Part shown: positions 34,705-43,909 of the stretch, piece after piece | How the letters are laid out: every line of letters starts with the position of its first letter | Position numbering within the stretch: position 1 is the stretch's first letter | Origin: Trichobilharzia regenti | Lineage: Eukaryota > Platyhelminthes > Trematoda > Strigeidida > Schistosomatidae | Assembly: GCA_944472135.2 (NCBI GenBank) | Contig: OX235263.1 | Span: forward strand, 31,115,379-31,179,378 | Direction: 5' to 3' | Length of the DNA: 64,000 nt | The notes under the pieces: generated by a model | The model's database searches: none | The model's input: only the letters and a program-made list of their open reading frames with translations | What the model was told of the DNA's origin: nothing | Program-made: the position numbers and the translations under genes

Positions 34705-34865
34705 AATTTCAAGGATTATATGGCAATAAGCCGTAAGTAAATTTCAGAGCAAACACGTGCAGAAATGTCACCAATTTAGCACGTACTGCTTGATTTCACA
34801 GCGTTTTTTTGGTACAGGTATGGAATTTTCAGCATGGATATCGGTAGCATAGATTTCGCAAGCCG

Positions 34866-34981
34866 ACCATAGATATCACGTGTTCGTCCGTAGTGGTCGA
34901 ACCTTGGACCATATGCATGTTCGGCGAGAGTCTTTACCATTGTGCCATTGACTCCGGTGTTGCTGCTAAGAAGACAATGTT
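34866..34981 (-). repeat. tRNA-like SINE head, mirror copy
   Basis: Mirror of 19895-20010, with the same A-box-like and B-box-like blocks on the minus strand, upstream of the right-arm ORF1. Confidence 0.4.
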
Positions 34982-35527
34982 CGTAGCGTATAAGTGCAGC
35001 CAAAGATGGCACATCACAACTCTACGCGCTCAGAGTATCAGGAGGGCAACAAACTGATTGTTGTGAATTTCAACAATTGTGTGATCGTGGTTCTCAACAA
35101 CGGGAACACATGTTCTTTATCCATTTGTTGATAGCTGCAGCTATCAAACTTCCACAGAACTGAGTACAAGAGTCTCATCATTTTGAGTATAGGTGATCTA
35201 CTTAAGTAGTTGTGAGTAATTATTCCAAAAATAAAATGGGATTTTATGTTGGTTTCAAACCAAATGGAAGTGGTCGCGCCACAGGATGATTCTGCATTCC
35301 GGCCTCGCCTTGCAAAGGGCAGGAACGGGTGTGTTTGGTTATCCTGAAAACCACTACCCAGTCAGTGGGTGTGTGAACATTAGCCGAATGGGCTAACCTT
35401 TGGAGTCTAGAAATTAATTCCAAGAGAAGCACGGTAATGCACCTAGGTCAGAAGTCTTACACGTCATACTCCCTAGGGGACACAGAACTGCCAGATGTTA
35501 GGGAACAAAAAGACTTAAGAATTTTTT

Positions 35528-36660
35528 TTAAGAACTGACCTAGCATTTAATAGAATGACGGGTAGACTTTGACTGCGCGCTTTAAGTGTATTTGCAATAT
35601 CGCAATAAAATAATCTATGATTATCTTTCGATTACGTGCAGTGGTTTTCGGATTGATTAATTACAACTTTTTGATCACTAGAGACGTTTTCTTTAATTTG
35701 ATACTTAGGGATGGGTTGTGAAAATTCACTTGTGTGTAGTTGGTCGTTTAGATATTGCGTGCTATGGGAGATACTAGTATGATAATCTAAGGCATTACTA
35801 TTGGTATTAGGTGTGTATAAGGTGTTTGCTATCTGCCGGGGTAGAGGCAGTTTCCCCATTGTAATTTGTTCGCTATACCAGCAAGGAATTGGTCTGATAT
35901 CATGCGTGCTACGTGCATGATCCCTGGCGTTTCTTCCAGTTGTCTCTGGGTAGAATTTTGGTCACTTGAGTTAGCTAGAGCCGTGTAGTCTGCACAGTTA
36001 TAATCGAAATGTGTGATCGGCGTGTTGTTGTGAGCATATGACTTAGATCCCTGTGTCTGGTTAGAGTACTTCCTAGGCAATGATGAGCGTTGGGCTGTGA
36101 TTGGCATGTGTCTCCTACTGAATGCATGAGAATTATGACAGGGCACTATATGCGTTTTTGATCTAATGTCTGCATTTTCAGACTGGTGTTTCCTGTATAT
36201 AACGGTTGAGGGTGCATTCGTGAGGGGCTGAGCGACCTCGTGTTTTTGAAGTGGTTGGGGAGGTATGTGACGATTGTTTTTGTTGTCGTAGGACTGGTAT
36301 TGGAATTCGAAAATGAGTAAGCTCCTATGGAATGTGAATTATGTTCAACCTGAGGAATATGACTGAGTTTAGATGACTTTCCATCTGTAGAATGAAGTGG
36401 TGACCCTTTGGGAACTTTCGTACTTGTGAGCTTTAGTGTTCCGGATCTAGTGTTTGGGTTAGGTTTTTCCGTATCAGTTGGCTTGTGTAATTTGAACTAG
36501 TAGGATTTCCTAACAAACTGGATTTTTGTTGAATAGTCTCAACAGTTCTTTTGATGTTCCTAACGGAAATAGGACGTTTATCATATCGCCCTTTATTTAC
36601 TCCAACGTGGGTGGCCACATGTGATTGCTGCTTCACAGTGGCCGAGCTAAGAGGTTATGC
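35528..36660 (-). pseudogene. Decayed CR1-like ORF1 and start of ORF2
   Basis: Several short frames on the minus strand (36433-36636, 35829-36146, 35632-35859) are polar, basic and Ser/Thr/Asn-rich like ORF1 C-termini. They lead directly into VILLNARSVLKK near 35530-35570, the NARS block that opens the endonuclease of ORF2. The copy is cut there by the right end of the palindrome. Frames are broken repeatedly, so no product is expected. The ORF1 assignment rests mainly on its position before the NARS block. Confidence 0.5.
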
Positions 36661-36719
36661 GGTATATGACTTCCGGAGAGATTCGAAATGTACAGCTGAA
36701 TTCAGTTTAGACTTTTTCT

Positions 36720-36967
36720 AGGGTTTGGCATTCGTGCCAGTGTGCAAGGGATACACGACAGTACTATGATCTGTTGACATTTCTATGTTTGCGATTTCAG
36801 TATTTAGAGCTAAGTCTTCAACAGTTGCCAACCCGTTTGACTGAGGATGACATGGTGCTGTGTACAAATGACGACAACCTATATGTTTGAGCCAATCATT
36901 GAAGTTCTTCTCCGTAAAATGATTACCATTGTCGATAACTAAGACATCTGGAACTCCTTCTCGACTA
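36720..36967 (-). pseudogene. Gypsy integrase core, downstream half (split by element A)
   Basis: The frame reads SREGVPDVLVIDNGNHFTEK followed by DWLKHIGCRHLYTAPCHPQS and NGLA. This is the second half of a Gypsy-type integrase core with the second catalytic Asp in VIDNG. The catalytic Glu expected just after NGLA is not there (threonine instead), and the following residues no longer look like integrase. The upstream half is at 43032-43806; element A separates them, with cgactaa on both sides. Confidence 0.75.
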
Positions 36968-36990
36968 ATAATAATAATATATATTTCTTC

Positions 36991-38108
36991 CTGTTTATGC
37001 AGGAACATACCAATTGTACAGGCATGGATAAGTTATTATATAAATTACACATAATTTGATGTATGATGAATTTACAGTTTGGTTGTTCTCTCTGACATGA
37101 GAGTCAGTCGGAACAGTCTGCTATAAAGTCTGTGTAGCACATAAAGAGATATAGAAATATTGTCTTCGCATTAAAAAAAACCAGACATCAGATGAATGTA
37201 ATACGGATATCTGGGAAAAAAAGCTTGAAGTCAATTCTCTTATATAACTTTGTTGTGAGCAACACCCTTGGTTTGAAGTTTATTGATGTATTATGTTGAG
37301 ATCAGTGATATATTTATTCCACTTTTTCAGCAGTCTTATCGTAGTTTTATAACAGGAAAGAAATTTGATCGTGGATACGAAAACTAGATAAGGTCATGTT
37401 GAGTTGTTTTACTGCATCAAATGGTGTCGAGGTCGATTCCAGAATTCTCCATTTGCTCCATTTGTGTCTGCATGGCGGACTGTATTCGTAAGTTCAGAAA
37501 AATGTTGAAAACCAGTTGCTTCTTCATTTCAGATCATGAATACTCATTTACAGCATGTTCGCCAGCGTCTTCAAATGGTAGATTTGGATCGTTCATGGAA
37601 TTTGAGTGGTTATGATATAGATGGTTTGGAATTAATCCTCATTTCAGTTTAGATGCAGGGTTGTTCGACCTCGACCAGAAGATGAATAAGAGCAGCAGAA
37701 TACCAGAAAGAGAAAGTATGTGAACATTAAAAGGATATTAATGTATATGTATAAATGTTTATGTCAATTTTATAACATATAAGTAAAAAATTACTTTTAA
37801 TTATAGTTGCCTTTTCACTTTATTTATGCGAAGTCTTAGAGTTTATTTAGTGTCATAATGTGTATTAATGAGTCTGAGCGTTTTAGTGTTCTAATGACTG
37901 ATGCGTTTTAGAAGTAATTAATGGTTTCTGGTAGGGGTAGTCATTGGAATAAAACAGTTTATATAGCAAGCGTTTGAAGGTTACAATAAAGTGACACGTC
38001 CTATTTCTAAGGGTAAACTAATCCTGTATGTTCCGTACTGTCTTTATGCATCCATGCTGCTAGTTTATTTATAGTTTAAAGATTGCTAAGGGTGTTGAAG
38101 TGCGTCTT
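36991..38108 (-). other. 3' UTR of element A
   Basis: A non-coding minus-strand tail. It shares conserved stretches with the 3' region of element B (for example cttcaagctt before a T-run, and aatgcgaagacaata near 37160), which shows that A and B are relatives and places both 3' ends. Confidence 0.65.
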
Positions 38109-41100
38109 TTAGGTGCTGTAGTAGATTAGTGATTGATTCGTTCTAGGAGTAAATAGTTTATTAATATAATCAGTAGAGTGAAACAGTCTGTATAGAGAGC
38201 GTTTGAAGCTTGTAACCGAAGAGCAAGTTCTGATATCTATAGGCAGGCTATTCCATATTTTAGAATACATGACTGTGAAGAAGTTTTCACGGAGTGTTGA
38301 CCTAAAAGAATGAGTTGTCACTGTGGAAGTTTGGTTACGCAGATCGTAAGAACCTTCCTGTGCGAATTGTATGTCCCTGTTACCTGAGAATGATATTTTG
38401 TGAAGGACCTTAAAGAAGAATATTAGGTTTATAATAAGTCGCCTTGTCCAAAGTGGGTCAAGTTTTAGGATCATGCACCGTGAGATGTAGTCTTTCTTAC
38501 AATCATAGCCAAGGAGTTTTGAGGTAAAATATCGTTGGATACTTTCCATCCTTAGCTTGTCACGTGTGCGAGTGCTGCTTATAATAAATGGACAGTATTC
38601 TAGTAGTGGTCTGACACATGTTTTGTACAGAATTAGCTTGGCTTCATTGTCGTGAAAGTTCCTGAGTATGCATCCTAAGAGCATCCTCGATTTTCTAGTC
38701 TGTGATGCTACTTGCTCAGAGAATGTCAAGTCACTAGAGTACCTAAGGCCTAGGTCAACGACACTTCGGAGTCTTGTTAGGTTAGCAGATTGGAGCGTTA
38801 ATTTCAGGTCAATTGAGGGTGCGCCAAAGCAGATCCAGCCACATTTGTTCAGATTGAATTGGAGATTCCATAGGGACGACCAAGCAGTCATTTTATCTAA
38901 TTCCTTCTGCACTACATTCTCGAAGTTCCCTAAGTCATCACTTTGGAATGTATAAGCTACTTTTAGGTCATCTGCAAAGATGAATGGTTTCCCGTGCGTG
39001 AAGCAAGCGCATATGTCATTGATGTATAGCGTAAATAGGAGGGGTCCAATGACACTACCTTGTACTACACCAGAAGTGATAGGGCTAGGTTTGGAGGTTG
39101 CAGACCCGAGTTTAACTATTTGGGACCTATTGTTAAGGAATGATTTAAGCCATCCTAATAATGGGTCACGTATTCCTAAGGAGTTCAGCTTATTTGTTAG
39201 CAGTAAATGGTCAACACGGTCAAATGCCTTAGAAATGTCAAAGTAGATGACAAGTACTAGTTGCCGTCTGTCACGACTGCTGGTTACAAAATTGAAGAAG
39301 TCTAGGTGACATGTTAAACATGATCTGGATTTCAGGAATCCATGTTGGTTCGGACTTATAATATTGCGGCTAAGCATATGTTTGATTAAGTTATCTTTGA
39401 CTAGTCTCTCCATAATTCTAGATGCTATAGGTGTGATATTGATCGGCCGGTAGTTACTGACTTCAGTTTTCGAGCCAGATTTGTGTTTAGGCATAATGAA
39501 TGTAGTCTTCCATATGTCAGGGTAAGTTTGAGTTTCTAGGGACATTGTGAATATTTTAAGCAGCAGTAGAGGAATGTCAGGGCCACCATATTTATAGAAG
39601 TAAGATGATATACCGTCGGTACCGAAACCTTTTGAACTTTTGAGGGTTCTTATAGTTTGGTTAATATTAGCATAAGTGAATTTAACAGTGCTAATTTGGT
39701 TTGGTGTGAGTGGAGATGGTGTTTGTGCCATATTAGTAATAGGGTGTATATCGAGTAGCTGGACTGAGGGCTTAATGTAGTTACCTGCAAACGTTTTGTT
39801 GAATAGTTCACATATGTCTGCAGAGTTAGTGCATAGCCTACCTTTGTCTATGAGGAGAGAAATGCTGTGATTTTTGCGATTCATTCGCTTCCTTAAGATT
39901 TCTGTGAGTGCATACACTCTAGCAGGACTGGCTACTGCGATGCGTTCTTCCTTTCTCATACGGAAATCTCGAGCTTGTGAGATGGAGCTAAGGGTGTTAA
40001 GTATTAGACCTAGAGTGCCAAAGTCGTGGTGTTTGAAGTAACTTGTTGAGAGTTTCTTCAGTTTCATACGATCCTTTGGTTTTATGAATGACTTTCTGTG
40101 TGGGGAAACCTTTAGTGTTTGGAGTGGAATGACAGCATCTAAGCATGTGTTAGTGTTATGGTAGAAGATGGTTAGGGCTCTCGAGAGGTCATCAGTAGTG
40201 AAGTATTCATCCCATTCGGAGGATCTTAGCATTGATTCTACCAAGGCCCAGTTTGCCTTACTATAGTTCCTATATATTACTTGTTGTGAAGTGGAGGTAT
40301 GAGATGCATTGCTACTCAGCGGAATTGGCAGTGCACACATCACTGTTTTGTGGTCGCTCCCTGGAAACTCAGAACCTACTAGCGTTGAAAGGGGGCTTAT
40401 ATTGTGGCAGAAGATTAAGTCTAGTACGTTGTTACCTCTTGTGGGAGTGGTGACAGTTTGTTTCCAGCCAAGTATATCCAGTGTGCCTAAGAACTTATCA
40501 AATTTAGTTGGGCCTGTGGGTATATCCCAGTTGATTTCAGGTAAGTTAAAGTCCCCACATAGGATCTTATGGTCGTATTGTAAGTCGGATAATTGCTCCA
40601 GAGTATTAATAAGTTGGGTCTCGTAATTACTAAAGGTGCCAGGTGCTCTGTAGGTGCATCCAATTAATGCTGTTACGTTATTTAAGTGTACATTAACCCA
40701 TAGAGTCTCAGGCATGTTAAGTGTACTACTTTCTAGCTGTGATACAGTAAGTGCATTCAGAAAGTACATGAGACAACCCCCTCCCTTACCACCTTCCCTG
40801 TCACACCGAAAGTGTGTGTAGTTATCTAAGCTTATTTCTTCATCCAAGATGTTCGAATGACACCAAGATTCAGTGATGACAATTACAGGGGGTTTGTATA
40901 TTACTGTGAGTGCTCTGAGCATCGGCAATTTATTTAGAACAGATCTAGCATTTATGAGGATTAGGTAAAGATGAGAGTTGAAGTAGCATTTGAAGTATTT
41001 AAGTTCGTTAGTCAGCCCCGAATATGGTTCAGCACACAGTAGTTCTGCTTGACATGACGATCCTATGTTAAGAGGAGTTCCAGCATCATGCTCACCTATG

Positions 41101-41405
41101 TCTATCGAGTTGTTGTGTGCTGTTTTCGGTGGAGAATTAGGAGTTGGAGTACTGGATTTGCTATAGACCAAGGAATTTTTATTTTTAGTTAGGTTACAGA
41201 AGTGGGTAGGGTTCTTTATTTGACCTATACTTGTGCAAGTGTCAAGTGTGCCTAATGGATACGGGTGCACTAGACCGTTCCTGTTTTCATGCAAGGAGGG
41301 AGCCAGCTCTAGTGGTTTAGGAGTGTTAACATCCCTACCAGCTGTTTTTTCAACGCTGACAGGGACGCGGGGGATAAAAAATGATTGGATCCTTTTGATG
41401 ACCAT
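38109..41405 (-). CDS. CR1-like ORF2: endonuclease-reverse transcriptase, element A (1098 aa)
   Basis: The replicase of a non-LTR element: it nicks the target and copies element RNA there. It starts at ATG 41403-41405, overlapping the end of ORF1 by 97 bases in another frame. Endonuclease, about residues 145-365: LILINARSVLNK, VITESWCHS (Glu), GGGCLMYFL, ILCGDFNLPEINW (Asp), FPGSDHKTVMC (SDH). RT, about 590-850: KTTFIMPKHKSG, NYRPINITP, LVIYFDISKAFDRVD (first catalytic Asp), VVQGSVIGPLLFTLYIND, then FIFADDLKVAY near residue 811 (catalytic pair). The C-terminal part contains LYKTCVRPLLEYC and the WNSLP block. No stop or frameshift. The length is near the usual for CR1-type ORF2. Confidence 0.9.
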   Translation of the reverse strand: MVIKRIQSFFIPRVPVSVEKTAGRDVNTPKPLELAPSLHENRNGLVHPYPLGTLDTCTSIGQIKNPTHFCNLTKNKNSLVYSKSSTPTPNSPPKTAHNNSIDIGEHDAGTPLNIGSSCQAELLCAEPYSGLTNELKYFKCYFNSHLYLILINARSVLNKLPMLRALTVIYKPPVIVITESWCHSNILDEEISLDNYTHFRCDREGGKGGGCLMYFLNALTVSQLESSTLNMPETLWVNVHLNNVTALIGCTYRAPGTFSNYETQLINTLEQLSDLQYDHKILCGDFNLPEINWDIPTGPTKFDKFLGTLDILGWKQTVTTPTRGNNVLDLIFCHNISPLSTLVGSEFPGSDHKTVMCALPIPLSSNASHTSTSQQVIYRNYSKANWALVESMLRSSEWDEYFTTDDLSRALTIFYHNTNTCLDAVIPLQTLKVSPHRKSFIKPKDRMKLKKLSTSYFKHHDFGTLGLILNTLSSISQARDFRMRKEERIAVASPARVYALTEILRKRMNRKNHSISLLIDKGRLCTNSADICELFNKTFAGNYIKPSVQLLDIHPITNMAQTPSPLTPNQISTVKFTYANINQTIRTLKSSKGFGTDGISSYFYKYGGPDIPLLLLKIFTMSLETQTYPDIWKTTFIMPKHKSGSKTEVSNYRPINITPIASRIMERLVKDNLIKHMLSRNIISPNQHGFLKSRSCLTCHLDFFNFVTSSRDRRQLVLVIYFDISKAFDRVDHLLLTNKLNSLGIRDPLLGWLKSFLNNRSQIVKLGSATSKPSPITSGVVQGSVIGPLLFTLYINDICACFTHGKPFIFADDLKVAYTFQSDDLGNFENVVQKELDKMTAWSSLWNLQFNLNKCGWICFGAPSIDLKLTLQSANLTRLRSVVDLGLRYSSDLTFSEQVASQTRKSRMLLGCILRNFHDNEAKLILYKTCVRPLLEYCPFIISSTRTRDKLRMESIQRYFTSKLLGYDCKKDYISRCMILKLDPLWTRRLIINLIFFFKVLHKISFSGNRDIQFAQEGSYDLRNQTSTVTTHSFRSTLRENFFTVMYSKIWNSLPIDIRTCSSVTSFKRSLYRLFHSTDYINKLFTPRTNQSLIYYST

Positions 41406-42892
41406 GGCTTATTATTCCACCTATTGTTTGATGCTAGTTGTGTCCTTGTGTGGGTTTCATGTGTACTGCATTGTGGGTTAGTTCCCAGCAGACTTGTACC
41501 ATATATCCGGTCAAAATTTGTTTGTGTGCCATACTCTGAAGACCCTAAGTTGTTGATAGCCGAGTTCTGACTATTACCACTTGTACTATTGAGGGTGACA
41601 TTGTTGTGACATTGGATATCAGTGTGTGCCATGGTGCGATTAAGCACGTTGTGGGTGCTAGTACTATTGACCGTGGGAAGTGTGGGTTTATTTAAGCTGC
41701 CACTGTTTTTGTTGGTATGATTTAGGGGCATATTTTCCTTACCTTTAGCAATGAAGTTATGGCTAGGAGATGACAAAGTCGAATTTCGGGGGTTTTTGAC
41801 TTTTTTTCTGGGGTTATTTAATGGCATTTTAGATTCTGCGGTGATGGGTGGTGTGGTTCTGTTATTTATTTGGTTACAGTCTAGTGGCCTTTCAGCTGGT
41901 GTTGCACTCTGATGGGATAATTCTGTGTGTTTTGAGAGGGGTGATGCGGTGGGGTCTACTGTATCTTTCACAGGGTTGGGAATAATGGCTGCTTGCAATG
42001 TCCTATTACCTATTTCACAATTAGTCTTAGTGAGATAGTTGTGTGCGCGCCTCTCTATGACTGTTTTGTCCACCCCGACCTTTATATGTTTGTAGTTTTT
42101 GGCTTGCGATAGGGTGTGTTGGGAGTGGATGAATTTTCTGGTCTCTGCCGGTGTTTCGAACTGAAAACGAATAGGACAACACTTTTCATGTTGACTCTTC
42201 TTCAGCCTATAGCACTTAGTCTTGGAGTTAGGCATTTTCGCTTCACTAAGTAAGATGCGCTGTACCTTTTTTAGTGCCTCATTGTCCGGAACGTTGTAGA
42301 CAATAGCACTCAGTTTTGCGTCGAGTCGTTTTGTTACTTCTGTGGTAACAAAATTAATGAGGTTATCTACCTTAGTTACCGATTCTGTGTCAAGCTTGTT
42401 AAGGTTTACAGTTTTCATGAGGATAGTTAGAGGTGTCAATTCACAGACCTGCGATCTGATATCGCTGATCTGATCTGATAGTTTGGATATCTCGGTATTG
42501 GTTTCGATGTTTCCAGCATTTACTGACTTACTGTTTTTTATTTCCCTTAACTCAGCCTTAAGTTCACCTATAGACAACTTTAGAAGTTCTATTTCTGAAG
42601 ATAGTGCTGAAGAAGAGCTTGATGGCTGGAGTTTTTCGATAAGCACATAAGGTGAAGGGAGGGGTTCTGTATGAGCAGAGGGTACTGAATTTTTAGGAGT
42701 AGTGCTAATACTAGCTGTCAGTACAGTTTTATCCTCAGTTCCAGCTCGACGCTTACGGCTTACAAGTGAGTTATGTGACTCATTATAGCCGTTTGTAGGG
42801 GGTGTGTTGCTTGATGTAGCTATCAAGGACGTTATATTAGACACCAGTTTTACAGGGGAATGGGTTCGTCGCTTTTTACTTTGATTAACCAT
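41309..42892 (-). CDS. CR1-like ORF1 protein, element A (527 aa)
   Basis: An ORF1 RNA-binding protein. ATG at 42890-42892 gives MVNQSKKRRTHSPVK. Residues about 95-150 look coiled-coil (SSEIELLKLSIGELKAELRE ... ISKLSDQISDIRSQV). Residues about 195-255 hold the module shared by all three ORF1 families here: AIVYNVPDNEALKKVQ, CYRLKKS, CPIRFQF. The remainder is Asn/Ser/Thr-rich and basic. The C-terminus overlaps ORF2. Confidence 0.8.
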   Translation of the reverse strand: MVNQSKKRRTHSPVKLVSNITSLIATSSNTPPTNGYNESHNSLVSRKRRAGTEDKTVLTASISTTPKNSVPSAHTEPLPSPYVLIEKLQPSSSSSALSSEIELLKLSIGELKAELREIKNSKSVNAGNIETNTEISKLSDQISDIRSQVCELTPLTILMKTVNLNKLDTESVTKVDNLINFVTTEVTKRLDAKLSAIVYNVPDNEALKKVQRILLSEAKMPNSKTKCYRLKKSQHEKCCPIRFQFETPAETRKFIHSQHTLSQAKNYKHIKVGVDKTVIERRAHNYLTKTNCEIGNRTLQAAIIPNPVKDTVDPTASPLSKHTELSHQSATPAERPLDCNQINNRTTPPITAESKMPLNNPRKKVKNPRNSTLSSPSHNFIAKGKENMPLNHTNKNSGSLNKPTLPTVNSTSTHNVLNRTMAHTDIQCHNNVTLNSTSGNSQNSAINNLGSSEYGTQTNFDRIYGTSLLGTNPQCSTHETHTRTQLASNNRWNNKPWSSKGSNHFLSPASLSALKKQLVGMLTLLNH

Positions 42893-43031
42893 AACTATTA
42901 GAAATGAAAGTTAATGGTTGCAAGTATGGAAGTGGTATAGTACTTGTGCAAGTATTACAACAAGATAAATTTTATGTAACGAATCACGTAAAAATGTAAC
43001 GCAAACGTTGAACGTACCGCGATACAAAATG

Positions 43032-43806
43032 CGACTAAAAATCTTTCTCAACTCTCTGTGAGTGAATATGGCATTAGGACTATCTGTAATGATGACTTCT
43101 GGCCATCTAGAATAAGAATCCACAATAACTAAAGCATAATATGAATAAAAGAATGGACCACAGTAATCTGCATGAATACGCTGCCAAACCTCACAAGATG
43201 CAGGCCACGGTATCCACGATGACTTCCCATAGGACATTTTATGCAAACAGCTAGAACAGCTCTTTGATCTTTTGTTAATGTCAGCATCAATTTCCGGCCA
43301 CCAGCATGTTAGGCGTGCTAATGATTTCATCTTATCAGCTCCTAGATGAGCAGAATGTAGATCATCCAAAATCGCAGATATTAATGTTGGAGGAATAATA
43401 ATTCTGTCATTCAGACATAGAAATCCTTCAGGATGGACTGAAATCTCATCTCTTCGCTTATAAAAGCCTGGAAATTTTCGCTTACACTGAACATTCCAAC
43501 CTCTTTTTGTTGCATTTATAACGCATCCGTAATATTTCCGAGTATCATTTATAAGTCGAACTCGATCCACCGGTAACGGCTGGACTAATAAGCAATCAGT
43601 ATCATTAGCAATATTTTCAAATAATGAATAACGAGATAAGAAGTCTGCATGAGGTATGTCCTTAGAAGATCTGTGTTTAATAGTGTAATCATATGCACTT
43701 AGTTCTAAACTCCATCTTTGAACCATAGCAGAAGATGATTTATTCAAAGATTTTTCTGGATTGTAAATGAATTTCAAAGCCTGATGATCAGCAACTTTTT
43801 GATACT
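43032..43806 (-). pseudogene. Gypsy RNase H end, integrase zinc domain and core, upstream half
   Basis: The frame starts in the RNase H part (YQKVADHQALKFIY, then VQRWSLELSAYDYTIKHRSS and DFLSRYS). It continues with the integrase HHCC zinc domain (HSAHLGADKMKSLARLTCWW ... CSSCLH) and the first half of the core (IHADYCGPFFYS with catalytic Asp, VIVDSYSRWPEV, FTHRELRKIFSR). The element A insertion follows immediately; the second half is at 36720-36967. The RNase H side is cut by element B near 43813. The two pieces are remnants of one Ty3/Gypsy element. Confidence 0.85.
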
Positions 43807-43909
43807 TAGTATCACTTGTACGCCCGGTACGTTCAAATCAGGTGACGCTTTTGCACGTGTTTTCGCTTATATTCATTTATTGGTTACTAATAATTGATCT
43901 TTAATAACG

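Larger units (their letters stand above)
19349..35527. repeat. Near-perfect ~16.2-kb palindrome with nested inner palindromes
   Basis: Positions p and 54876-p are complementary from 19349-27270 to 27606-35527: about 7.9-kb arms around a 335-bp centre. Each arm contains a second palindrome: 21966-23538 mirrors 25698-27270, and 27606-29178 mirrors 31338-32910. The centre from 27291 is itself a direct copy of 21651 onward. Outer break points lie inside a non-LTR RT fragment (left) and at the start of an endonuclease ORF (right, near 35527). Arms differ by only scattered substitutions. It may be a recent fold-back duplication, a palindrome kept alike by gene conversion, or an assembly artefact. 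Confidence 0.85.
36968..43031 (-). mobile_element. Element A: full-length CR1-like non-LTR retrotransposon
   Basis: About 6.06 kb on the minus strand: 5' UTR (43031-42893), ORF1 (42892-41309), ORF2 (41405-38109) and a 3' UTR of about 1.1 kb ending in ATT-type repeats (36968-36990). It is flanked by cgactaa at 36962-36968 and 43032-43038; the last base is ambiguous with the tail. It splits a Gypsy integrase gene. Both ORFs are intact and all catalytic blocks are present, so this is the best candidate in the window for a currently or recently active element. Confidence 0.85.

Noticed and set aside
19349..35527. The palindrome as a DNA transposon with very long terminal inverted repeats
   Set aside because: No transposase, no terminal motif and no target duplication were found, and the ends lie inside unrelated retrotransposon fragments.
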